Shown here: positions 35,265 to 46,257 of the stretch, one piece after another
Layout of the letters: the number at the start of each line of letters is the position of its first letter
Position numbering within the stretch: the stretch's first letter is position 1
Assembly (NCBI GenBank): GCA_009733575.1
Contig: ML769448.1
Span: forward strand, 1 to 64,000
DNA from: Gymnopus androsaceus JB14
Taxonomy: Eukaryota; Basidiomycota; Agaricomycetes; Agaricales; Omphalotaceae
DNA: 64,000 bases
Direction: 5' to 3'
Notes under the pieces: generated by a model
The model's input: only the letters and a program-made list of their open reading frames with translations
Told to the model about the DNA's origin: nothing
Databases searched by the model: none
Program-made: the position numbers and the translations under genes

Positions 35265-36559
35265 TGTATGTGTTTAAAACTTTTGCTTTTGACTTGTTGA
35301 TAATCAACTGACAATGGAAAATTAATGAACTACTTCATTTTGTAGGCCATTAAAGACACTATCAGGGATTTGGATGCCTACTCAACAATTCCACAAATTT
35401 GCTTTACTGTTCTGAAGGTCATCAAACCAAAGCTTGATGATTTTACCAAGGCCACCACATTTAGTTTTGACTTGAGTAAACTGAACCTACGTGATATCTC
35501 TGCAAAGATGAATGTTGACATGGATGGTGCAACTCTCAGCCAAACAGAACCTTACTTCCGTCAAGCTTGTCTCAAAATAAATGAAAAAAACAAAACAACT
35601 ACGTTTTGTGAACCTACTGCTCCATTTAAGGTTCTCCAGCTCCTTGTGATATCATCGGAAGAATGGGATGATTGGGAAGATGCTTGCGAAAAAATTGACG
35701 CTGTTCAGGTCAGCTACATTCATTTTATAATGTATTTTTCTGATCAGCTGCCTATAACAGTCAACTTCTTCTGTTCAACAGTCTAGTAGCGCAGTATGAC
35801 ACACATCCAACTACACATTCATTTTTTTCACACAGTTCCTTATAGTCATGCACTTCTCAAAGATTATCGGAGAAAAATCAACAGGGATCTAACACAACTC
35901 CATCTACCACCACCTCTACTGGTACTAGTAAAAGGGGAAGAAGTGCAAGTCCAGTTTGCTCTCATAATTTTTTTTTTTGATTCTTATTACTGTTCCATTG
36001 ATCAGCAATCCACTGCCGAGCCTACTACTTGTCCAAAAACCAAAAAAATTCAGTCATCTTGGAAATCACCTTCTAGAGAACAGGTACTTGGAGTACTTGC
36101 TCATAGGGGCAATTCCTAGTGGCTGGTGATGCTGGGACCAGTCGACAAATTTTCACCGGTTTTCTTGCTCCAATTCCAGATGTCTCATTCTTAGACATCA
36201 TTTCCAGTGTTGTGGCTGACAGATTTCACTTTGATACTTTTAAACTCCCATCACCGGTGCTCCTGACAGTGGACTTGAGCTTTGAACATGAAATAGGAGC
36301 TGGTGGATTCAAATCCTGCCATCCAGCAGAACTTCACACTCAAACCCTGATGTCTGGCAAGGAGATTGTCTTGAAAGAGTTGTATGTCAACAAAGCAAAC
36401 CAGCGGTACAATTCATATTTTTAATCACTGTTATTTTCTCTAATAATTACCATTATAGTGGTGTTCTTAGCCAGGGACGGATGTCGGGAGCTCCTGAATT
36501 TGCCATGATGATGACTGAAGCCAATATTCACTATTATGCCATTGCCCTGATGAATTTTG

Positions 36560-36923
36560 TGTTGGAATATCAAAGGTAAATATATTCTGTTGAACTATAC
36601 ATGGAACGCTTTCTCATAGTCTCCACTTGTTTGTATCATCATCCCATGCACTCCACTATTATCATCTCGCAGACTCCACTCAGTCTCTCGCCGTATCCAC
36701 TTGCTCTCTCGCAGTACCCACCTTACCGTATGGACAGTAGCCACACATATTCACGCAGTAGCCACTTGCCCGATATATCGTTTGTACTTAGGACTGTATA
36801 TAAGCTTAGGTACCATACCCTGTAAAAACACCGTCGTCCCCCATCAATCTGTGTGATCGTTACTACTAAGTCCTGTGTGGACTTACTGCTGCTACTTCCT
36901 AGATTAGGAACCTAACTCTAATA
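36560..36923 (+). repeat. Copia-1 5' LTR
   Basis: TGTTGGAATATC...CTCTAATA, with a TATA-like GTATATAAGC near 36795. Three of its differences from the 3' LTR are CA where the 3' LTR has CG. Confidence 0.96.
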
Positions 36924-36981
36924 GGTTATGGGCCCCGGCCTTAACCATTGACGCATCTATTTGTGGACATAACTCTTGTTG

Positions 36982-39900
36982 ATGTCACAACCTAGGCCTA
37001 CTGCACCAGCAGCTCGCAGAACAGCATCAGGACAAGCCGCCGCCACCGCAGCATCCAGCAGTAAACCAGCGCCTTTACCATTACCATTACCAGCCACCGA
37101 TCAGAAGGCACCTTGCGCTTCGAAATCTCATATAGCGGATAAAGACGAAACCCGCGACAGGTGGTGGAATCCAAGCGACCAGAGGTGGTTTGTTTGTGCT
37201 AAACAGCCTTGCCCAAACCAGTACGATACTCCTCACAAGGATACTAAATATACTGCAGAATTACCGGATTACACCGATCTACCTGATATTGTTCAAGAAC
37301 AATTTATCAAAATTGCAGAAAACGAAAGACAGGAGAAAAGACGCAGCGAACGTCTAGCTGGCAAACAGAAAGCCGCAGCCTCATCTTCATCTAATCCCAC
37401 TCCAGCACCTACTCCTTCACCAGCTCCAGTTTCGTTACCGAAATAAGAGCCACAGCAAACACCACCTCCACTTCCACCAAATCCATCTCCACAGCCATCT
37501 CCACAGCAAACTCCACAGCCCTTACCAAGTAATCTTCCACAAAGATCTCCACCCTCATCTCCATCAGATTCAGGATCTGAATCGTCAGGGGCATTTGAAT
37601 CAGATTCCGACGAAGACAGTATGTCTAAAGCACTAAAAGCCTTTGATAAGGTTACAACCTTAAAGTCGGACGGATCAAACTGGGATACGTGGAAAACTCG
37701 AGTAGAATTCGCAGCCAGATCTATCGGCTACCAGCGTTATTTCGAATGGAATCCACATTTGATAACGGATCCAGACGCAACGGAGAATGATAGAGAAAAG
37801 GACAACGACCTTTTGAATGCTATCATTGGCAGGTTATCAGATGGAATATTCCGAAGGTATAGGAACTACGACAACACGAAACGGTTGTGGGAAAATTTAC
37901 TCGCTGATTATGATTCTAAAAACGCTCTTACTGAATCATTTTTGCAAAGACAACTCCACACTATGCAATGCTCGGACCCATCCAAGGTCAATAAACATTT
38001 GGACAATATGATCAGCATCCGCGACGACCTCACTACTAGGGGAATCAATATCAACGACAATATATTTGTCAACACCATTATGTCCTCTGTCCCCGACACC
38101 TTCAAAGCCACCATAAACGCATTGGCTGTTTTCTCCGTGAAAGCAGACAAAAAGCTTAGTCCTGCCGAGCTTATTTCCACCATTCGTGCTGAATCAATGG
38201 TACACCAAATGCGACATGATCACAAGAAGGAATCGGCAAACTATGCCGGTAACAGGGGAAGAGGAGGTTTCCGAGGTCGTGGAAATTCCTTCAGGGGAAA
38301 TTCCCGAGGCAGAGGCAGAGGCCGCAGAGGATCGACGAGTCGTCAGGACTCTGTTTGTTACAACTGCAGAGGTAAAGGTCATTTTGGAAATCAATGTCCA
38401 TCGGAGAAACGCAGTCAGGCCAACGAGGCCAAGGAGACGAAGGCTCCTAAAGAGAAGCAGAAGAAGAAGTCAGATGGAAACTGGAGAGATAGGCCGAAGA
38501 ACAGCGAAGTGGCATCCTCATCCATGATTGAGGAAGTACCAGAGTCATCATGGGCAGCAATCGAAATTCCCGCTAAGCATGGGAATCTTGTTTTCGATTT
38601 TTCCGAAATAGCTGATAAATTCGAATTAGCTCTTGCATCACCGAGCGATCAAAACTGCATAGTACAAAACATCAAAGTTGACAGTCCTCCACCTCTTACT
38701 CTTAACAATGAAGAGGAGGAAGAAGTATACGTCGACGTTAACCTCTTTCCTTCCTTCAAATTTGGATATGACACCGAAGAAGGAGTTGGAAAAGGTGATC
38801 ACGCTTACGCTGCAGCCCACAGTTACGGAGCAATTCTTTTTGACTCCGGATGCTCCACCCACATGACGCCACTCACTGACGAACTCAGGAATCAACGAGA
38901 GATTCCAACGCGAGTCATCCAGGCCGCTAACGCGGAAACCTTCATGGCAAACATCTCCGGCACACTCCATCTGGGACTTCCAACAAACAAACAAGAAATA
39001 AGAATGTTAAAGCTCCCCAACACCCTTCTATGTCCAGACACTCCCAACACACTTGTATCACTGGGAAAACTCGACGATGATGGTTACGCCATCCACACCG
39101 CAAATGGTAAAATGACGATCAGAGATCGCCAGGGGAATCTCGTGTGAGTGATCCCAAAGACTAACGGACTATACCAGATCCCATCACGGGAACATGCTTA
39201 TTCGACTAAGATCGGCAGATTGGTATCTCTTTACGAGGCACACTGCATCTTAGGTCACCTCAACTATGCTTACGTGAAGCATATGTTCCGAGACAACCAG
39301 GTTCGTGGAATCGGATTGGATCCGAAGCAAATGGACGAACCAGAATGCTGTGCTTGCATGCTTGGGAAAGCATCCAGGTATCCTATCGCTCAGGTGCGAT
39401 CATCTCCACGTGCGGAGAATTTTGGAGACATCTTCCACATGGACATGTGGGGACCATCACAAGTCAGGACGGTAAACCATTGCATTTACACGCTGACTGT
39501 AGTTGACGAAGCAACTGACTGGTTGGAGGAACCCCAAATGAAGTCGAAGGACGAGTCATTTGCACAGTACGTGGTTCTCCAAACAGGTCTCCAAACTCAA
39601 TACGGCACAACCGTTAAAGTTCTCCACTCTGATCGAGGGGGAGAATTTCTCAGTAACGAATTCACGGCATATCTGGAACGCATTGGGACACGACAACGTC
39701 TCACGGTACACAACACCCCGGAACACAATGGTATAGCGGAACGTGCACATCAAACTTTGCTGAACGCAGTTCGAAGTCTTTTGATTTCATCAGGACTGCC
39801 AAAATGGCTTTGGGGATTCATGATGAAATATGCGGTATATGTTTGGAACAGGACACCAAAGAAGGCCATTGGAATGGCCACTCCATACGAGAAACGGTTT

Positions 39901-41913
39901 GGTATTAAACCGGACATTACTAATCTTCGAATCTTCGGCAGTATCGTTTACATTAAACGAGAAAAGGAACCCGGCAAATTGGAACCACAGGCCCAGGAAG
40001 GACGCTGGATAGGACTTGAACCCGAATCGAACAGTCACTACATCTACTGGCCAACACGTCACACTGTCACAACGGAGAGGAACGTAGTTTTCTCTAACAG
40101 GCAGATCCAACCCGTTGAAGGGGAGGATGGAAATTTGGGAAATTTAGAAACATCAGTCACCGAGTCGGAACAGCCTGTCATACCAGTTCCAGAAGAGATT
40201 GCCGAACCAATTGCACCAGACGAAGTATCTGGGAAACAAGTCAGACAACCCACCAAGAAGATCAGGGACGTCATTGAAGGACTTGGAGAAGGAAGTGATG
40301 AGTTGCGACATCTTACTGCATCTCTAGGTCAGGTAACATCAGAAATAGAATCTGATCCTTTATCTGTTGCAGAAGCTATGCGACAACCTGACAGCTCCAA
40401 ATGGTACGATGCCATGAAGGACGAAATCTCCAGACTCCAGGAGCGTGGAACCTATACAATTGTCACTCCACCTCCAGATGCCAATATTCTCACATCCAAA
40501 TGGGTCTATCAAACCAAGAAGGATGAACGAGGTCACATTACAGGACACAGAGCTCGTCTTGTTGTACGTGGATTTAATCAGATCCCAGACGTTGACTACT
40601 TCCCAGATGAAACATTCGCATCTGTCGCAAAACTCGCATCAGCCCGTGCTATACTCAGCATTGGAGCTGAGAAGAGCATGATTATTCACCAAATGGATGT
40701 GAAATCAGCTTACCTGTACGGGAAATTGGACGACAACGAGCGCATTTTTATGAAGGCACCTCCAGGCATTGATATAGGGGTAAAACCAGGTCAAACTCTA
40801 CGGCTTAAACTCGCACTTTACAGACTTAAACAAGCCGGTCGACGATGGTACATGCGATTCAGGGAAATCATGACCCAACTCGGGTTTAAATGGTCTGATT
40901 TTGATCATGCTGTTTTCTATTGCACTAATCCCTTCACCATCATTTTCATACATGTTGATGACATGACATTGGTTACCAAAACCCTGGCCATCATGGAGAA
41001 ACTAAAGAAAGATATTGGGGCTATAATCAAAGTTGTTGATTCCAGAGAAATCCATTGGCTACTTGGGATTGAGATCCGAAGATCTCTCCATAATAGGACA
41101 ATTCACCTATCCCAGCGGTCATACATTGACGCCATACTCTCTCGCTATGGATTCTCGGATATAAAGCCACTCTCTATCCCCTTCGATCCCCACATTCACC
41201 TCACCAAAGACCAATCACCCAAAACGGTCGAGGATATCGCTTTCATGCGCGACAAACCCTACAGAGAGGCACTTGGTGCTCTCCAGTACTTATCCGTCGC
41301 TACGAGACCTGACATCACGTATGCAGTCTCCATCCTTGCTCGCTTTTCACAAAACCCTGGCATCACTCATTGGAACGGTGTACGCCGTGTCTACGCCTAT
41401 CTCAGATACACTCGAGACTTTTGGCTCAGTACGAGCAACCAGGAGACAGTCCAAGGCTACACGGATGCGGATGGTATGTCCCAAGAGGATCGACATGCTA
41501 TTTCCGGGTACATTTTTATGTTGAATGGCGGAGCAGTATCTTGGTCGTCGAAACGACAGGATACCATTTCTTTATCCACCACGGAAGCCGAGTATATCGC
41601 TTTGACCCATGCGGCAAAGGAAGCGATCTGGCTTAGGAATCTTTTGTCGGAAATCTTTGGTCCAATTACTCATGCGATCCCTATCATGTCAGACAATCAG
41701 TCCGCCATCGCATTGGCAAAGGATGATCGTTTTCATGCCAGGACCAAACACATTGATATCCGATACCACTTCATCCGCTACGTCATCGAGGAAGGTAAAA
41801 TTCGTCTTACATACTGCCCTACCGAAAACATGACGGCAGACATCTTCACCAAAGCCTTACCTTCGATGAAAGCCAAACACTTCGCAGCATCCATGGGATT
41901 AGCAAAGGTTTGA
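36982..41913 (+). CDS. Copia-1 Gag-Pol polyprotein, one frame, two in-frame stops
   Basis: A single frame of about 1,640 codons from MSQPRP to LAKV. Domains: a Pro/Ala-rich start; Gag with FDKVTTLKSDGSNWDTWKTR (37645); zinc knuckle CYNCRGKGHFGNQC (38356); aspartic protease LFDSGCSTHMTP (38838); pre-integrase HCILGHLNY and CCACMLGK; integrase with DMWGP, HSDRGGEF and EHNGIAERAH (DDE, 39430-39760); RT with MDVKSAYLYGKL and IIFIHVDDMTLV (catalytic DD, 40942); RNase H with STTEAEYIAL, SDNQSAIAL and IFTKALP. TAA at 37444-37446 and TGA at 39145-39147 interrupt it with the frame unchanged. Both fit C-to-T mutation (CAA, CGA); readthrough is possible but less likely. All catalytic motifs are intact. 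Confidence 0.93.
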
Positions 41914-41920
41914 AGGGGAG

Positions 41921-42284
41921 TGTTGGAATATCAAAGGTAAATATATTCTGTTGAACTATACATGGAACGCTTTCTCGTAGTCTCCACTTGTTTGTATCAT
42001 CATCCCATGCACTCCACTATTATCGTCTCGCAGACTCCACTCAGTCTCTCGCCGTATCCACTTGCTCTCTCGCAGTACCCACCTTACCGTATGGACAGTA
42101 GCCACACATATTCACGCAGTAGCCACTTGCCCGATATATCGTTTGTACTTAGGACTGTATATAAGCTTAGGTACCATACCCTGTAAAAACACCGTCGTCC
42201 CCCATCGATCTGTGTGATCGTTACTACTAAGTCCTGTGTGGACTTACTGCTGCTACTTCCTAGATTAGGAATGTAACTCTAATA
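41921..42284 (+). repeat. Copia-1 3' LTR
   Basis: 364 bp partner of the 5' LTR; it keeps CpG at three sites where the 5' LTR has CpA. Confidence 0.96.
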
Positions 42285-42524
42285 TTTTGCATATGCATAT
42301 ATTGAGGACCTTCAGCAAAGGAAAGGTATAGCATTTGGATTTTCACTACTGTATTATCATGATATTCACTCAGCTGCAGAACTACCACCAAACCTTTCAA
42401 TTCCCCAACTGAGATTTGTTGAGGCTGCAGTTTTCACAGTCATGTCTGGGGAAGCAAAGCATTTGAAGTCTGGCCAAAGTGCACCAGCCCGCACATTCCT
42501 CATTGAGGAAAGAATCGAAGTCCT

Positions 42525-43414
42525 GGATAATTCTATTAACCAACCCCGCTGCTCAAACACAATCCTGCTACAACCCTCCTTCAATGAGTCGCCTCTGGAG
42601 CAGCCCTAGTGCAATAGGCGGAGCCGTCCGCAGAGCCCCGCCGAGAATGTCACAAGCAGCAAATTAAACAGTAACCCCTCCTTGCACCTTGCTAAGGCCC
42701 TTTCTACCTACAGAATTCACGGGTCCACCCGCCCGAGGTCTACAAGTGAGAGGGCCGCTTAGCAGTGCACTCAGCTAGCCTGGTCCCTCCAGCCTAGAAC
42801 CATCTGCAGGTAATATTACCCAAGTTTCTTCATGGTTCCGTATACGCCGTTTCGTCGAACACTCGAGTATAGATACAGCACTGCTTACTACCTAGTACCT
42901 ACCTTTCTCTCTTTTTCCTTCCTCACCGATCGTACTAGGTATAGTCTCTGTTCCGGTATATTCTTTATATTTTTCTTACGCTCTGTTTCTCTCTTTTTCC
43001 TTCCTCACTGATTGTACTAGTCTAGTACATTGTACATTGATTTCCCACCCCTCGCTACCTACACTACCTCGGTTTCCCACCCTGTATCTAGCACTGGTTT
43101 TGGTTGGGTTTTGGTTTTTTCTTGCCCCCTTTCACCTTTCTTGCTCGTACCTCCCAGTACTTCCTCCTCTCTAATACAAAAAATGGCCCTTTGGGTCGGT
43201 TCTACTGGCTAAACACCTGTCCGCAGGTTGAACCTAAGCGATTGGAGAGATATTACGCATACAGTACTAAATTTGTCACTGGACATCAGTCACATCACTC
43301 CGAGCCTCCGCCGCCTCAGAACTTAATGAAAAAAGTCTGTAGGCTGGGTTGTTATGATTTGTGTCAAAATGAGGGATTGTGTTCGGACAGCGGGGTTGGT
43401 TAATAGAATTATCC
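42525..43414. mobile_element. MITE of the GGATWATTCT family (copy 3)
   Basis: Perfect 27 bp inverted repeats starting GGATAATTCTATTAACCAAC. The 9 bp target duplication is CGAAGTCCT (42516-42524) and CGAAGTCCC (43415-43423), with one C/T difference. It is inserted in the alpha-kinase exon; removal restores ERIEVPPNGTF. The interior has a diverged direct repeat around CTCTTTTTCCTTCCTCAC (42909 and 42993). Confidence 0.93.
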
Positions 43415-44046
43415 CGAAGTCCCTCCCAATGGTACATTCACAAAATATATCCACAATGGAAGTCCCTTCCCTCTTTTGGATGGTTTTGAGAAGGACTATG
43501 ATATTTGCCTCTTTCTCTGTGCCTGCCAACACTTGCAATATAGCAAGACACAAGAATTGCCATATGTCTCAGACTATCAAGGTTATGGTAACCTCTTGAC
43601 TGATGCACAAATCATGACATCGCCGTATGTTTACTTTGATTTGATTTCATATACAAGAGTTTTACTAATCTCTTGTAAAAGGGAATTGTTAAGCAAGATC
43701 TATGGAGAGGATTTAGACAGCAATGCAAGAATTGGAAAGGGAGTATTTGGAGATGGCAATATTGAAACATGCTTCAACAGTTTCCCTTTGGAGCATGAAT
43801 GTAATGATTTCTGTGCTTGGATGGAGTTGCAGTGTTTCGGAAGAGCAGGAAGTGAACCAAATGAGGAAGCATGATACAATATCTAGAACTCTATAAGTAT
43901 ATAAATATCCGTAGGAAATGTACATATGAAAAATCGAAGTAGGAACGCTAAGCGCTGACAAGTGAGACTGACGTACTATTATGTAAGTTCTTAGGGTGGG
44001 GTTTCCTGGGTCCTTGACAGTTGCCATCAACGGAACCGTCAAAAAC

Positions 44047-44071
44047 GAGCGAGGCCTTCCGGCTTTCCATA
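44047..44071 (-). repeat. Right inverted repeat of 13.35 kb element
   Basis: Partner of 30721-30745; followed by TGAATG at 44072-44077. Confidence 0.75.
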
Positions 44072-44186
44072 TGAATGCAGTTTTTAAAGGTCAAAACATT
44101 TGTCCTAACTTTGGTCACTGTTATTGGCCAGTAGATGCAAGGGGGGCTGTGGAAAAATTTTTCTGGAAAACAATGGTATCTGAATG

Positions 44187-45543
44187 TGTTAGGATGTGTC
44201 GCGTTTGCTTCTCGAAAATTGAGAAACGGGATTGTTGGACCGTTTTAACGGTTTGGAGGGAGTTTGATTGGATTCGGAACGAGCGCTAACGGAAAACCGC
44301 TGGGCAGATATGTGCAAGTAGACCACAAAGGTGTGTTTAAGATGCTTTAAGAGATGGGAGAGTATGGTGAGTTTTTATAATAATGATTATTATTATAGGT
44401 GTTTAATAGGAGCAGGTGGGCTCAACTATAGTTTGTAGTAGACAGGTTGAAAGGTTTAAAGCTTATATTAAAGCTTAGATTGAATGCAAACGGAGTTCGA
44501 TGACTTAACGTTAAGGGGTTAAGGGGATTGGTAGAGGTGAGAGAGAGGAGAGAATAAGAGAACGTAGAGAGAGAAGAAAAACCGATAGATTGACAAAATA
44601 ACTGATCTGGGGACCTTACAGGCAAGGTCCCCAGCTTATATAGTGTATCGGACAGTAAATAATATATCCTAAACGATCTTGTTGACCTGCGTAGGCGTAG
44701 TCGCGCAGTGGAATGAGCTGCGCGACCTGTGCTTACGACTGGGCCGCAGTCCGCGCAGTATTTGCACGGACTGTCTCTCAAAAAGGGAATAGTGCAACGT
44801 GTCGTTCAGGAGGATCAACACGTCGCGATAACCGTAATGTATGAAAATAAACGTACGCGAGAGTCGATAGTAAACCGTAAAGTGAGGTGTCTGTAGAATA
44901 AACGATGGGCGATAGTGGGCAGTCGTGATAGAGGAGTTTAATGAAGTGACCGGGGTATTCGAGAGTGATAGTTTGAAGGAATAATGACTAGTAGGGTGGC
45001 GACGGCGATGATGACGACAACTCGAGTCATCGTGGAAAGGAGCTCGTTCTCGGTGTATTTGTTCGCATATAGGAGTGAATGACGAAACGAGACATTAAGC
45101 AGTCAGCCCATAGTTGCGGCTGTGGCTTGACAATGGTTGTATTTATCCCAAAGGAGGGTAACGTCGCCGTTGAAGTCCTTCAAATAAGAGGCGTCTCTGC
45201 TAGATGTTGTGGGAGGAGTTATTCGTCCGAGGATCGTAATTGACCGAGATTCGAAAAGAGGAATAAATGAAGAATATTGTTGAGGGAATTATCGGAGGAA
45301 ATGCTGGGGAATTCCGCGTAGTAACGTCGTTAGGACATTTTGGGCTAGCGGTTGAGGTTGAACGACCGAGAACGTTGTAATTTGGAGGATGGGAAGGGGG
45401 ATCATGGAGGTACGAGAGAAAGAGTCATAATTTGGGCGGTGCCGTTAACCGGCAGGCTATTTGCCGTCGGTTATCTGGGGCGTACCCCGTGCACGCGTCC
45501 TGGCCTTGTTTGGACTCGTTAGGAAGCGCGACGCTTCCTAACA
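44187..45543 (-). mobile_element. Solo LTR, 1,357 bp, inserted in NLR gene
   Basis: Starts TGTTAGGATGTGTCGCG and ends CGCGACGCTTCCTAACA, with the 5 bp target duplication GAATG (44182-44186, 45544-45548). A TATA-like CTATATAAGCTGGGG on the minus strand (44641-44627) sets the orientation; just downstream is a hairpin GGGGACCTT..AAGGTCCCC (44610-44633). Removal joins ILGPKHSDTI on the minus strand, a normal TPR repeat of the host gene. A minus-strand open frame at 44781-44422 is not supported as a gene. Confidence 0.9.
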
Positions 45544-45853
45544 GAATGCTTAGGTCCTAGGATGGCAGACATAAGAGGAAAAGCTTCAAGCTCCAACTTC
45601 CTTGCAATCTCATGCTCTCCAAGTACTATGGGTCTGGATGCTGTTTTCCAAGCAGTTGTGTCCGCAGTTCCAGGACTTTTATCTCAAGCTTCTTTGCACT
45701 CTGAGGATCCCCCATATCACTGATAGGTTCTGGCAAGATTTCCCATGGCAAGCAATGTGTTTGGAGGCTGTTTTCCAAGCAGTTGTGCCCACAGTTCCAG
45801 GACTTCAATCTCAAGCTTCTTTGCACTCTGAGGATCTCCCATATCACTATAGG

Positions 45854-46145
45854 TGTTAGATATCATATGATATTGGTAAGCAGTTCCGATTAGCTGTTTG
45901 CACGGCAAAGCTTAACTGGGACCGGAGTTATTCCTTTACATATGATTCTTTTATTATTTTCTCATGTATTCGGAATTTACACATATACTCCATGTTTTGG
46001 CGATCCCTCTTTTCCCTCAGCCTTCATCACTATCACTGTGACTTCTGGCTGAGGTATGTTTCCCTGTTTATACTATATGCTTCATTATACTTATACTATA
46101 CCTATAGTCTAGTATTGTGCTAATCTAGTGCTCTAGATTTTAACA
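45854..46145 (+). repeat. Copia-2 5' LTR
   Basis: TGTTAGATATCATATG...GATTTTAACA, 292 bp. Confidence 0.95.
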
Positions 46146-46257
46146 GGTTATGGGCCCCGAGTCTGCCTAATAATCAAAGCCAATTACAGTCACTAGTGAA
46201 CCGGAATCTTTTCATTTCTTCCTCATTATTATCGAACTCTCATATCATCACTGAACC

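Larger units (their letters stand above)
36560..42284 (+). mobile_element. Copia LTR retrotransposon (Copia-1)
   Basis: LTRs at 36560-36923 and 41921-42284, both 364 bp and differing at about five positions. Target duplication TTTTG at 36555-36559 and 42285-42289. The primer-binding site GGTTATGGGCCCC (36924-36936) matches the anticodon region of initiator tRNA-Met, as in many Copia elements. A polypurine tract AAGGGGAG precedes the 3' LTR. It is inserted in the alpha-kinase gene, and its removal restores LMNFAYAYIEDLQQ. It is a recent insertion. Confidence 0.97.
33696..43874 (+). pseudogene. Alpha-kinase gene, interrupted by Copia-1 and a MITE
   Basis: Atypical (MHCK/EEF2K-type) Ser/Thr kinase of the kind expanded in mushroom fungi. 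From ATG 33696: an N-terminal Cys-rich finger (FYCQRSSCNKLVHAG, VCGYCKLHYDKKG), a Gln/Pro linker, LWRSKAYAPSGEIVSVNIGV (34373), IRDLDAYSTIPQICFTVLKV (35359), then the kinase domain: GAGGFKSCHPAEL (36298), KEIVLKELYV (36361, catalytic Lys region), MMTEANIHYYAIALMNF (36511), [Copia-1], AYAYIEDLQQRKGIAFGFS (42289), FLIEERIEV (42497), [MITE], PPNGTFTKYIHNGSPFPLLD (43421), YVSDYQGYGNLLTDAQIM (43563), and IGKGVFGDGNIETCF with CNDFCAW (43730-43820, zinc module). Deleting each insertion with one target copy restores the frame. A few stops (for example at 34901) and half-copies of foldback elements in introns suggest it was already decaying. Confidence 0.75.
30721..44071. mobile_element. Proposed composite DNA transposon with DDE gene and alpha-kinase
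   Basis: Perfect 25 bp inverted repeats: left 30721-30745 begins TATGGAAAGCCGGAAGGCCT, right 44047-44071 is the reverse complement. The direct repeat TGAATG flanks both (30715-30720, 44072-44077). A subterminal GGAACYGTCAAA word follows on the inner side of each end. Between them are a DDE integrase-like gene (minus) and an alpha-kinase gene (plus), plus later insertions: Copia-1 (36560-42284) and a MITE (42525-43414). Without these two the element is about 6.7 kb. The pairing of ends rests on one copy and a 6 bp duplication, so the element itself is an inference, although 25 matching bases by chance are unlikely. Confidence 0.65.

Noticed and set aside
44422..44781. Minus-strand gene of 119 codons
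   Set aside because: It lies inside a solo LTR, has low-complexity Ser/Leu composition and starts upstream of the LTR TATA box.
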